From Candidatus Rokubacteria bacterium 13_1_40CM_68_15 (GTDB lineage: Bacteria > Methylomirabilota > Methylomirabilia > Rokubacteriales > CSP1-6), in NCBI GenBank assembly GCA_001917585.1, contig MNEG01000069.1, forward strand, positions 1 to 43,003: DNA of 43,003 nt, read 5' to 3'. Below the pieces are notes generated by a model, which did no database searches, was not told where the DNA came from, and saw only the letters and a program-made list of their open reading frames with translations. The position numbers and the translations under genes were made by a program. Numbering within the stretch: the first letter of the stretch is position 1; every line of letters starts with the position of its first letter. Of the stretch, positions 28,243-36,564 are shown in pieces.

Positions 28243-28781
28243 GCGAACTCGGCACGATCCTTCCATCGCTCGTAGTGGATGATGTGCTCCTTGCTGAGCC
28301 GGGGCAGCTTTTGTGGACGCTCCGCACAGAAGCCGATGGGGATGATACCGATCGGCCGCACAGCCTTGGGCAAGCCCAGCACTGCCCGTACCTCGTCGTC
28401 GTCGAATGCGCCCACGAACGCGGCGCCCAGGCCTGCGTCGACCGCGGCCAGCATGATGAGCAACGAAGCAAACGCTCCGTCCACGATGCTGTAAAATTTT
28501 TCGCCGCGTTCGCCGTAGCGAGCCTTCGATCGCCTCGTGTCGGAGACTACCACGATCACCACAGGCGCCTCGGCAAGGTAGAACTGATCCAGCGCGGCTC
28601 TCGCGAGCTGGTATTTCGTGTCCTCGCTTCTGATGACAATGAACTCTTGCGGCTGAGTATGGCCGGCGGAAGGGAAACGAACTGCCAGATCCAGGATCCG
28701 ATCGAGCACCTCGTCCGGCACGTCACGATCTTCGTAGCTCCGGCACATGAAACGCTTTTTCACGATCTGTGCGAATTCCAC
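28239..28781 (-). CDS. Nitroreductase family protein
   Basis: VEFAQIVKKRFMCRSYEDRDVPDEVLDRILDLAVRFPSAGHTQPQEFIVI; GLGAAFVGAFDDDEVRAVLGLP. Confidence 0.9.
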   Translation of the reverse strand: MEFAQIVKKRFMCRSYEDRDVPDEVLDRILDLAVRFPSAGHTQPQEFIVIRSEDTKYQLARAALDQFYLAEAPVVIVVVSDTRRSKARYGERGEKFYSIVDGAFASLLIMLAAVDAGLGAAFVGAFDDDEVRAVLGLPKAVRPIGIIPIGFCAERPQKLPRLSKEHIIHYERWKDRAEFA

Positions 28782-28872
28782 GAGAAGAGCCTCCGGATAT
28801 CTCGCTGCGCGTTTCTTGCCTTCGTGCAAAAACGGCGTAGGAGCTTGACACGCCCGCGCCAGCGCCGCCGTT

Positions 28873-29436
28873 CTACCTCTTCTGCACCGTCCCGACCAGT
28901 TCTCCTTTCGCCAACACGTGCCCGGACATCGCCTCAGCGAGGGTGTGCCGATCGACGCCTGGGGGCAGTCGCAGCTTGGTGCCGAGGGCGAAGATCTGGA
29001 AATGGTAATGGTGCGGAGGATCACCCTTGGGAGGCCGAGGGCCGAAGTAACCGATGGATCCTCGGGAGTTCACCCCGTGGAGCGCGCTGGGAGGGTCGTC
29101 GAGCCGCGGCTCGTCAGGGATCGCTTCCGGAAGGCTCGTTGTGTCCGGCGGAATGTCGTACATCAGCCAGTGTACGAACGGCTCCCGCATCGGCGCGTCC
29201 GGGTCCTCCATGATGAGAACCAGCGAACGGGTGCCCGGCGGGACGCCGTTCCAGCTGAGCGGAGGTGAGATCCCCTCGTCGTAGGCGGTGAATCGGTCGG
29301 GAATCCTCTGCCCCGGCTCGAAGGCGCTTGAACGTACCTGTATGCTGGCCGGGGCCTCGGCCCCCAGCTCTTGGACGGCCACGTTGCCGCCGCCCTGGCT
29401 TCGTCGTCTGTAGTTCGCTGGCATTGTCGCTCTCAC
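28873..29436 (-). CDS. YbhB/YbcL family Raf kinase inhibitor-like (PEBP) protein
   Basis: GISPPLSWNGVPPGTRSLVLIMEDPDAP...FVHWLMYDIPP...YFGPRPPKGDPPHHYHFQIFALGTKL. True start may be 29424. Confidence 0.92.
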   Translation of the reverse strand: MRATMPANYRRRSQGGGNVAVQELGAEAPASIQVRSSAFEPGQRIPDRFTAYDEGISPPLSWNGVPPGTRSLVLIMEDPDAPMREPFVHWLMYDIPPDTTSLPEAIPDEPRLDDPPSALHGVNSRGSIGYFGPRPPKGDPPHHYHFQIFALGTKLRLPPGVDRHTLAEAMSGHVLAKGELVGTVQKR

Positions 29437-29438
29437 GC

Positions 29439-30233
29439 CTACGCGACGGCGAGCAGCGGCCCTTCCGGAGCTCGGTCCTGGAGACGCACGTTCTTGGCGT
29501 GCCGCGGCAACGCGACGACCTTGGTCCGTTCCACCCAGCGCGCGGGCAGCGTGTAGGTTGTCGAGTTGCGCCGGGCGCGGGTCGGACCCAGTCGCTCTTC
29601 GTACCGCACGACCACGCCGTACACTCGCTTACCCGTCCGAGTGACAGCCGTCTGGGGCGCTTCCACCCTGATGCGCCGGGCGCTCCGCGGGAAATACAGT
29701 CGTTTCACGCGCGTGCGCAGCTGGATGGCACCCGTCCGCAGTGGCTGTGGCGAACGATAGACGAGGTACTTCACTTTGCCCCCGCCGGAGTAGCGGGCCG
29801 TCGTCGGCTTGTAGTGGATCCTGACGCGGCTCGTCTGACGGGTCCCCCCGCGGCGCGCTGCATACCGGGCGGTACCGTGGCTCGGCCTCTCGTGGGTCGC
29901 CCGGCGGCGAGGCTCGTTCGGTCCCCACGGGTCGTAGTCTGCGTCCCAGCCGTGCTGCGCGGCGACCCGGTTGGCGTGCTCCACCGTCTTGCGGTTCTCT
30001 TCCATCGCCACGCGGCGAAGGGCGCGCACCTTCTCTCCGAACCGCTTCCTCCACGTGGGGGAGTGTGTCAGCGTGCAGAGATAATCACTGCGCTTCTTCA
30101 GCTCCGTCAGCTCCTCGCGCATGGTGACCGCGTCCATCTCTTTGCGGATGATTCGGTTGATCCTCCGGATGTCCTCCGCCGAGTTCACCTCACCGTAAAT
30201 ATGACCGAACGCTTTCTTGCTTGTCCGCGCCAT
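29439..30233 (-). CDS. Hypothetical basic protein
   Basis: MARTSKKAFGHIYGEVNSAEDIRRINRIIRKEMDAVTMREELTELKKRSDYLCTLTHSPTWRKRFG; ATG at 30233; long clean ORF upstream of PEBP. Confidence 0.7.
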   Translation of the reverse strand: MARTSKKAFGHIYGEVNSAEDIRRINRIIRKEMDAVTMREELTELKKRSDYLCTLTHSPTWRKRFGEKVRALRRVAMEENRKTVEHANRVAAQHGWDADYDPWGPNEPRRRATHERPSHGTARYAARRGGTRQTSRVRIHYKPTTARYSGGGKVKYLVYRSPQPLRTGAIQLRTRVKRLYFPRSARRIRVEAPQTAVTRTGKRVYGVVVRYEERLGPTRARRNSTTYTLPARWVERTKVVALPRHAKNVRLQDRAPEGPLLAVA

Positions 30234-30361
30234 GGGAACCTTCCTTCCTCGGCCAACGCGGCTACGCGCCCCCGCACAAGATGCCGTTGCCGGGCGAACT
30301 CCTGCATCGAAGAGTTTCAGCCCACCATGGGTATTCTTGGCCGCCGTATGGTCTCGCACGC

Positions 30362-30396
30362 AGTCTCGATCAAGCAGGATGTCCGGGGGTCCGGAA
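30362..30396 (-). promoter_or_regulatory. Repeated bipartite element, copy 2
   Basis: TTCCGGACCCCCGGACATCCTGCTTGATCGAGACT on minus strand, 129 bp before the start at 30233. Confidence 0.6.
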
Positions 30397-30563
30397 CATG
30401 TGTCCGATCAACCCGGGGTCCGCGATTCCGTTCGCGCGCCGGTTGAAGAACTTTCGTGAGCGCGTGGCGAACTGGACGCGCCCTCGACTCACGGGCCCCG
30501 CCATTGCACGAACGCGCCCCGAATGTGGCCGGCGCCGACACCAGAAGCCAAAGGAGGTCGACG

Positions 30564-30788
30564 ATGCTGACGAACGCGACGTACAACCTGATGGAGACAG
30601 CCTCGGTGCTTTCGAAGGGTCTCTATCGCTACGAGATCTTCAAGAAGGATTCGCAGAGCTGCCAGCGGTGCCAGCAGATCTGGGATCAGATGCGACAGGC
30701 CGACGAGGAGCAGCTGGCGCTCCTCGTGTCGCACCTGCGCGAGCACTTGGACCAAGAGCAGGTCGCAAAGCGAATGGCGGCGGCTTGA
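30564..30788 (+). CDS. Small hypothetical protein with CxxC
   Basis: MLTNATYNLMETASVLSKGLYRYEIFKKDSQSCQRCQQIWDQMRQADEEQLALLVSHLREHLDQEQ; RBS aaaggagg 8 nt upstream. Confidence 0.75.
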   Translation: MLTNATYNLMETASVLSKGLYRYEIFKKDSQSCQRCQQIWDQMRQADEEQLALLVSHLREHLDQEQVAKRMAAA

Positions 30789-30889
30789 GGACGACACCGC
30801 GACCGGAGCGCGCGCTCCCGGTCGCGAACCACGCGAGCACGGCCGCGGGATGTCGCCTCGACGAGGAGAACAGGACGATCAGACACACC

Positions 30890-30924
30890 TTCCGGACTCC
30901 GAGACAGTTCGCCCCGTCGATACT
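30890..30924 (+). promoter_or_regulatory. Repeated bipartite element, copy 3 (upstream of BON gene)
   Basis: TTCCGGACTCCGAGACAGTTCGCCCCGTCGATACT on plus strand, 93 bp before the start at 31017. Confidence 0.6.
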
Positions 30925-31016
30925 GCGGACAGGCAGCGCCCCACCAGTATCCACCTCAGCCAGGCGCCAACACACTACCGAGGCACTGGGCGTCCTCGAT
31001 GAAAGGAGACACAGTC

Positions 31017-31550
31017 ATGGCAACCGCGACCGCGGTCCGAAGCGAGGCCCGAACCGATGAAGATATCCAGAGGGACGTGCTGGCGGAGCTGAAATGGGAT
31101 GCCCGCGTTCAGCCCAACGAGATCGGCGTCAGCGTCAAAGACGGTGTCGTCACGCTCACCGGCGTGGTCGACTCCTACAGCAAGCGCTGGGCGGCCGAGG
31201 ACGCCGCCCACCGCGTCCGCGGCGTGAAGGCCGTGGCCAACGACATCGAGATCCGGCTTCCCAGCTCGGCCGAGCGCACCGACACCGACATCGCCGCGGC
31301 CGCCGTTCGGGCGCTGGAATGGGACGCCTTGATCCCCACTGAGAAGCTCGACGTCACGGTCTCCAAGGGGTGGGTCACGCTCAGAGGTGAGGTGGAGTGG
31401 CAGTTCCAGAAGGAAGACGCCGAGCGGGTCGTCCGCCGTCTGTCGGGCGTCAGAGGCGTGACCAATCTGATCACCGTCAAACCCCGCCTCACGCCCCCGC
31501 CGTCGCCGCAGCCGTGCCCCGAATCAGCAGATCATAGATCTTCTGGTTGA
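31017..31550 (+). CDS. BON domain-containing protein (two BON domains, probably C-terminally truncated)
   Basis: DEDIQRDVLAELKWDARVQPNEIGVSVKDGVVTLTGVVDSYSKRWAAEDAAHRV and a second BON repeat ending GVRGVTNLITVKPRLTP. Confidence 0.9.
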   Translation: MATATAVRSEARTDEDIQRDVLAELKWDARVQPNEIGVSVKDGVVTLTGVVDSYSKRWAAEDAAHRVRGVKAVANDIEIRLPSSAERTDTDIAAAAVRALEWDALIPTEKLDVTVSKGWVTLRGEVEWQFQKEDAERVVRRLSGVRGVTNLITVKPRLTPPPSPQPCPESADHRSSG

Positions 31551-31650
31551 CGAAGTCGCTGTAGCGCTCGAGGTCATTCTTATCGACATCCAGACCTGCC
31601 GCGACGCGGAAGAAGCGCTCGAACTTCTTGATATTCATCACCGGCACCAT
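31489..31650 (-). CDS. Truncated DUF1931-like (histone-fold-related) protein, 53 aa
   Basis: Not in the supplied ORF list. MVPVMNIKKFERFFRVAAGLDVDKNDLERYSDFVNQKIYDLLIRGTAAATAGA*, preceded by ggaggag; resembles the N-terminus of DUF1931 proteins. Confidence 0.75.
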   Translation of the reverse strand: MVPVMNIKKFERFFRVAAGLDVDKNDLERYSDFVNQKIYDLLIRGTAAATAGA

Positions 31651-31695
31651 TCTTCACTCCTCCTTGTCGCCGTTCAGGATCTCGATTCTGGCCGG

Positions 31696-32379
31696 TCAGG
31701 CTGCCTGTGCCTGGACCAGGTAGCGTTCGAACCACTCTCGCGCGAGCCGGGCCACCTGCTCCAGCGCGCCGGGCTCCTCGAACAGATGCGTTGCGCCGGG
31801 GATGATCACGAGTTGCTTCTCAGAACGGAGCTCCGCGAGCGCCTGCCGGTTCAGCTCGATGACGAGCTGATCCTGCCCCCCGACGATGAGCAGCGTCGGA
31901 GCTCGGACACGGGCGAGGGCCGGCCTGGCGAGGTCGGGTCGTCCGCCACGCGAGACGACGGCGCCCACGACGCCGGGTCGCTCCGCTGCCGCCACGAGCG
32001 CCGCCGCGGCGCCGGTGCTCGCGCCGAAATAGCCGATCCGGAGCTGTCGCGTCTCCGGGTACTCGGTGAGCCAATCCGTGGCAGCGATCAGCCGCTCGCC
32101 GAGCAACCTGATGTCGAACCGCAGGTGTGCCGTGCGCAGGTCGATCGCCTCTTCGGCCGGCGTGAGTAAGTCCAGCAGGAGCGTCGCGAGCCTCGCTTCA
32201 TTGAGAAGCCCGGCCACGTAGCGATTGCGAGGACTGTGCCGGCCGCTACCGCTCCCGTGGGCGAAGAGGACGACGCCGCGCGCGCCCCGGGGCAGGCGCA
32301 GGTCGCCTTCGAGCATCGCCGCGCCGGCCCTGATACGAACCGGGCGCTCGTCCTCACTCCGGTCGACGGGCGCTGCCAT
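31696..32379 (-). CDS. Dienelactone hydrolase-like alpha/beta hydrolase
   Basis: GVVLFAHGSGSGRHSPRNRYVAGLL, IGYFGASTGAAAAL nucleophile elbow, GATHLFEEPGAL. Confidence 0.9.
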   Translation of the reverse strand: MAAPVDRSEDERPVRIRAGAAMLEGDLRLPRGARGVVLFAHGSGSGRHSPRNRYVAGLLNEARLATLLLDLLTPAEEAIDLRTAHLRFDIRLLGERLIAATDWLTEYPETRQLRIGYFGASTGAAAALVAAAERPGVVGAVVSRGGRPDLARPALARVRAPTLLIVGGQDQLVIELNRQALAELRSEKQLVIIPGATHLFEEPGALEQVARLAREWFERYLVQAQAA

Positions 32380-33726
32380 CTAAACTCCGAAGGGGAACGT
32401 CTCGGGAGGCTCGCCCGCGTCCCACACGGCCGTGCGCTCGAGTGGCTCCACCGCCCGCGTTTCGTCGAAGTGCATCACGGCATCGAACTGGAGGGACAGC
32501 CGCGCGTAGAAGTAGTGGCTCGCCCGCTCGGTGTCGGGACGGTAGATCACGCCGATCGCCCGCTCGAGCGCCGGAGCCAGCAAGCCCTCCCGAGCGCCAT
32601 CATGCCCGCGCCAGGCGAGCAGGAAGTTCGCGAGCCGCGTGTCGTGAAACGTCGCCTCGTAGCTGTCGGGGAGTGCGGGTCTGACGCGTTTGCGCTCGGC
32701 GGGGCCGTCCCAGTCCGAGGCGGCCGTGACGCTGCCATGGTGCGTGGTGAAGCCGACCAGCACGGCGTCGTCACCGTAGCGCTCGCGCACGAGTTGCCCC
32801 ACGTTCAACTCGCCCCGCCGGCTCATCTCCGTGGCGCGCGCGTCGCCCAGGTGCGAGTTGTGCGCCCACACGGCGATCTTCGCACGCCCGACCTGACGAC
32901 CGAGATGGGCGAGGAGCGCCTCGAGTGTCTCGATCATGTGGCGGTCGCGCACGTTCCACGAGGAGACCTCCTCGAGGAAGACCGAGCGATAGTACGCCTC
33001 GGCATTCTTCACCACCCGGGCGTTCTGCTCGGCGTTGAACCGGTCGTCCTCGCTTTCATGGCCGTCGCGTCGCGCGTCGGCGGCGGCACGACGTCGGAGG
33101 TCGACGAGTTCGGCGACCACCTCCTCCTCGCACGACTTGGTCACGCCGGTGCCCGTCAGGAACCCGTAGACCTGGGTGTTGTCGCTGAACTGATCGAAGC
33201 AGGCGTACCGGGCCCGCGCCCGGTTCGCCGCCTCGGGATCGATTCTGTCGAGATACCGGAGGACCGCCTCCATCGAGGCGCGGAGGCTGTAGAGATCCAG
33301 GCCGTAGAATCCGACCTTCGGGGCCCCCCGCGGTCGCCCGTCGTTGTGCGCCCGCAGCCACTCGACGAACTCGACGACATCGGTGTTGCGCCACATCCAG
33401 TTCGGGAAGCGGCGGAAGTCGACGAGCGCTTCCCGGGCATCGACGTCGCCGCTCGCGGCGCGCACGTAGCGGTTGACGCGGTAGGCGTCGGGCCAATCGG
33501 CCTCCGCCGCGACGGCCGTGAATCCCTTCTCCTCGATGAGCCGGCGGGTGATGCGGGCCCGCTCGCGATAGAACTCGTGGGTGCCGTGGGGCGCCTCGCC
33601 GAGCAGGACGAGTCGCGCATCCCCCACGAGGTCGGCGAGCGGATCGTAGTCGTGGGCCGGTCCGCTCAGCGGACGCGCCGCGGCGCGCACCGCCTCGATG
33701 AGCGTAGCCTCGGTCGTTCGGCGCAT
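32380..33726 (-). CDS. Erythromycin esterase-like family protein
   Basis: ARLVLLGEAPHGTHEFYRERARITRRLIEEKGFTAVAAEADWPDAYRVNRYVR; KIAVWAHNSHLGDARATEM. Confidence 0.93.
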   Translation of the reverse strand: MRRTTEATLIEAVRAAARPLSGPAHDYDPLADLVGDARLVLLGEAPHGTHEFYRERARITRRLIEEKGFTAVAAEADWPDAYRVNRYVRAASGDVDAREALVDFRRFPNWMWRNTDVVEFVEWLRAHNDGRPRGAPKVGFYGLDLYSLRASMEAVLRYLDRIDPEAANRARARYACFDQFSDNTQVYGFLTGTGVTKSCEEEVVAELVDLRRRAAADARRDGHESEDDRFNAEQNARVVKNAEAYYRSVFLEEVSSWNVRDRHMIETLEALLAHLGRQVGRAKIAVWAHNSHLGDARATEMSRRGELNVGQLVRERYGDDAVLVGFTTHHGSVTAASDWDGPAERKRVRPALPDSYEATFHDTRLANFLLAWRGHDGAREGLLAPALERAIGVIYRPDTERASHYFYARLSLQFDAVMHFDETRAVEPLERTAVWDAGEPPETFPFGV

Positions 33727-33810
33727 GGTTGCCTCTCTCGCGGTGACAATCACCGCCTGCGTCACTGCGACTCTATGCTTCTGGAGATAAATCCTGAGCG
33801 GTCTGAGGAA

Positions 33811-33845
33811 AGTCTGGATGACGCAGGGTGTCCGACGGTCCGGAA
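33811..33845 (-). promoter_or_regulatory. Repeated bipartite element, copy 4 (upstream of erythromycin esterase-like gene)
   Basis: TTCCGGACCGTCGGACACCCTGCGTCATCCAGACT on minus strand, 85 bp before the start at 33726. Confidence 0.65.
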
Positions 33846-33891
33846 GTGGACTCAGGTCCGCCGGTTCGTGGGCGCGTGTCCGAGGGCCCGA

Positions 33892-34812
33892 TCAGGTCAG
33901 TTCGGGTAGCGGCTGCCGCTCGGTCCAGAAATCTGCCCACGGGTCAGGATCGGCCGGCCTCAGACGAAACGTCCGCAGATTGTACTGCGCAGGATCGAGG
34001 CCCGGATCGACCTCCGGCCAGGCGAGTGGCGTGGAGACCGGCGCCCTCGGCCGACGGCGCACCGAGTACGGCGACGCGATGGTCTGTCCGAAGGCATTGC
34101 GCAGCGCATCCGCGAAGACGCGCCCCTGCCGCCTGGCCGGCGACATCTCGGTCGTCACCAGCGCGGGCGCACGCGCGGCCATCATGCGGCCGATCCGTTG
34201 CGCGAACACGCGGACCTCGGTCTGCGTGGGGCCGAGACGCAGGGGCACCAGGACGTGGAGCCCGCGGCCTCCCGACGTCTTCGGATACGAGTGGATGCGC
34301 AACTCATCGAGGATCGTTCGCAGCAGGAGGCCGGCTCGGGCAGCATCCGCGAACACTCCGGAGCTGGGATCCAGATCGAAGGCCATCCAATCCGGCTTCT
34401 GCAACGACCGCCGCCGACAGTTCATCAGGTGGATGGTGATGCACCCGAGATTCACCAGGCTGAGCAGCGTCTTTCTGGAGCCGCCGACGACGTAGCGCAC
34501 GGTACGTCCGGTGCTGCCAGCGACGATCGGAATCGTCGGGACACCGGGCGGCAGGCCGCGAGAAAAGTCCTTCTGAAAGAAGCATGCCCCCAGCATGCCG
34601 TCCGGGCAGCGTTCCGCGACGAGCGGCCGCTCCTTCATCCATGGCAACAGGCGCGGTGCGATGTCGGCGTAGAAACGGATGACCTCGAGCTTGGCGATAC
34701 CTTCGTCCGGCCACCAGAGCTTATCCGGATGGCTGACCGTCACGCCCATCACCTTGACGCTGTCGCGCGCGGGCGGTGTCGCCAATGCCGAGCGGTGGTG
34801 GCTAGAGCTCAC
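33892..34812 (-). CDS. LigD-type polymerase (PolDom, AEP primase) as a stand-alone protein
   Basis: SHPDKLWWPDEGIAKLEVIRFYADIAPRLLPWMKERPL, DWMAFDLDPSSG, KTSGGRGLHVLVPL. Start GTG 34812 or ATG 34749. Confidence 0.9.
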   Translation of the reverse strand: MSSSHHRSALATPPARDSVKVMGVTVSHPDKLWWPDEGIAKLEVIRFYADIAPRLLPWMKERPLVAERCPDGMLGACFFQKDFSRGLPPGVPTIPIVAGSTGRTVRYVVGGSRKTLLSLVNLGCITIHLMNCRRRSLQKPDWMAFDLDPSSGVFADAARAGLLLRTILDELRIHSYPKTSGGRGLHVLVPLRLGPTQTEVRVFAQRIGRMMAARAPALVTTEMSPARRQGRVFADALRNAFGQTIASPYSVRRRPRAPVSTPLAWPEVDPGLDPAQYNLRTFRLRPADPDPWADFWTERQPLPELT

Positions 34813-35731
34813 GGGCGCTCCAGGTGCATTCCGAGGGATCCTTGTCGTGCCGCAGACCCAGGAACACCGGCTGGCGCAGCTTGCCGTCGGCGGTCCACTC
34901 GGTGAACGAGACCTGCGCCACCAGCTCGGGCCGGACCCAGGTGACGCCGGCCACGCGGGGCACGAGCAAGAACGGCGACTTGTCAGTTTGCAGGGGACGC
35001 AGCCGTGCGGCCAGATCGGCGAGCATCTTACGAGAGAAGCCCGTGCCGACCTTGCCGACGAACCGCAGGGCCGGCCCGTCGAAGAGGCCGAGGAGCAGCG
35101 CACCGAAATGCTCGCGCAGCCCGCTGGGGGCCGTGAAGCCGCCGATGACGAACTCCGCCTCGTTGCGGCACTTCACCTTGAGCCAGCTGCGCGAGCGCCG
35201 GCCGGGCTCGTATGTGGAGGCGTCGTCCTTGGCGATGATGCCCTCCCAGCCACGTCTGCGCGCGATCCGGTAGGCGGTGAGTCCATTGCGCGGCAGCCGG
35301 CGTGCCTGCATCAGGACGCCGCGGTGCACCGGGACCAGGGTTTCGACCGCGCGACGGCGTTCGGTCAGCGGCCGCTCCAGCAGTCCGGCGGCATCACGCT
35401 CCAGGCAGTCGAAGACGGCGAAGACGGGGTGGATGGGCTCGCCGAGCGACCGGCGCTGCAAGAGCTGGAAGCGAGAGACGCCCTGGCGGTCGAACGCCAC
35501 GATCTCCCCATCCAACACGAAGGGGCTGTCCGAGAGGCCGGTGACGGCCTCGGCGATCTCTGGGAACTCGCCGGTGATCTCCTTGAGGTTGCGCGAATAG
35601 AGACGGGTCCCCTCGCGGCGGCGGTAGGCGAGAGCGCGGACGCCGTCGTACTTTTCCTCGTAGATCCAACCCGCCCGGTGGAACGGCTTCGGCACCAGCG
35701 TCGCTAGCATCGGCGCGATCAACCCTATCAT
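34802..35731 (-). CDS. ATP-dependent DNA ligase (LigD ligase domain) as a stand-alone protein
   Basis: APMLATLVPKPFHRAGWIYEEKYDGVRALAYRR (KxDG nucleotidyl-lysine motif); EGIIAKDDASTYEPGRRSRSWLKVKC. Confidence 0.93.
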   Translation of the reverse strand: MIGLIAPMLATLVPKPFHRAGWIYEEKYDGVRALAYRRREGTRLYSRNLKEITGEFPEIAEAVTGLSDSPFVLDGEIVAFDRQGVSRFQLLQRRSLGEPIHPVFAVFDCLERDAAGLLERPLTERRRAVETLVPVHRGVLMQARRLPRNGLTAYRIARRRGWEGIIAKDDASTYEPGRRSRSWLKVKCRNEAEFVIGGFTAPSGLREHFGALLLGLFDGPALRFVGKVGTGFSRKMLADLAARLRPLQTDKSPFLLVPRVAGVTWVRPELVAQVSFTEWTADGKLRQPVFLGLRHDKDPSECTWSAREL

Positions 35732-36357
35732 CGCCGGCGCGTGCGCCGGGGCGGATCGCCCGACGCCGCCTTGACGACGTCGCCCCCCTCGTCAGCCGCA
35801 ATCTGCGCGAGCGTGCGCCCGGTCAGCACGGACTTCGGGGCGGCTGCGCTGATGTCCTTGCTCGAGGCGTAGCGGTCCCGTAACTTGATCAACAGCCAGT
35901 GGCGGCCGCGGAGGCGGATGAGACTCCAACGTCCCTTGAGCTTCCGGCCATGGAGGGTGAACGTGAGCTGGCCCTTCCGCAGGGCGTCTGCAACGTCCGT
36001 TCCGTTGTTCGGCTCGTACGTACCGCGATCCCACACCATCACCGTGCCGGCGCCGTACTCGCCCTCTGGGATGACGCCCTCGAACTCCGCATAGTCGACG
36101 GGGTGGTCCTCCACCGCCACGGCAAGCCTCTTGACGGACGGGTCGAGCGAAGGGCCCTTCGGGACCGACCAGGACTTCAACACACCCCCTATTTCGAGTC
36201 GGAAGTCGTAGTGAAGCTGGCGGGCTCGGTGCTTCTGGACCACGAAGAGGTGGCGCGAACTCGAGCTTCGGCGCCGGGGCAAAGGCTCAGGCGTCCTCTC
36301 GAAGCGCCGCTTCGCCCTGTAGGGCCCGAGCCCGCCTGACCGCAAATCGTCAAAGGC
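35728..36357 (-). CDS. LigD 3'-phosphoesterase (PE) domain as a stand-alone protein (start uncertain)
   Basis: YRAKRRFERTPEP, FVVQKHRARQLHYDFRLEIGGVLKSWSVPKGPSLDPSVKRLAVAVEDHPVDYAEFEGVIPEGEYGAGTVMVWDRG; ATGA overlap with the ligase start. ORF track extends to 36474, but that part crosses the repeated element. Confidence 0.85.
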   Translation of the reverse strand, partial: AFDDLRSGGLGPYRAKRRFERTPEPLPRRRSSSSRHLFVVQKHRARQLHYDFRLEIGGVLKSWSVPKGPSLDPSVKRLAVAVEDHPVDYAEFEGVIPEGEYGAGTVMVWDRGTYEPNNGTDVADALRKGQLTFTLHGRKLKGRWSLIRLRGRHWLLIKLRDRYASSKDISAAAPKSVLTGRTLAQIAADEGGDVVKAASGDPPRRTRRR

Positions 36358-36380
36358 CTTGCGTCGGCCGCCTCGCCGAG

Positions 36381-36416
36381 AGTATCGATCGGCGCGAGGT
36401 ATCCGGTAATCCGGAA
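36381..36416 (-). promoter_or_regulatory. Repeated bipartite element, copy 5 (upstream of split ligD operon)
   Basis: TTCCGGATTACCGGATACCTCGCGCCGATCGATACT on minus strand. Confidence 0.65.
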
Positions 36417-36564
36417 GTGGTGCCCGATCGACCGCAAGCCGTGGACCTTCGCGACTTGAAGGCTCGGGGCACACGCCTTGCTGCCTTATCCCTCCTCGAG
36501 CCGAACAGGGGGAGACCCCTGATAGCCATCAACGCTTGTTCTCTGACGAATTGCGGAGACGAAC

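Noticed and set aside
30402-30425. Possible second element copy (TGTCCGATCAACCCGGGGTCC)
   Set aside because: Half-site spacing and sequence do not fit the consensus.
33870-33900. Extra partial copy of the repeated element (GTGTCCGAGGGCCCGATCAGG)
   Set aside because: Only one half-site matches, no -10-like half at the right spacing, and it lies at the end of the PolDom gene.
36358-36474. N-terminal extension of the LigD-PE ORF to 36474
   Set aside because: It translates straight through the repeated element (PLPDYRIPRADRYS), so the true start is probably downstream.
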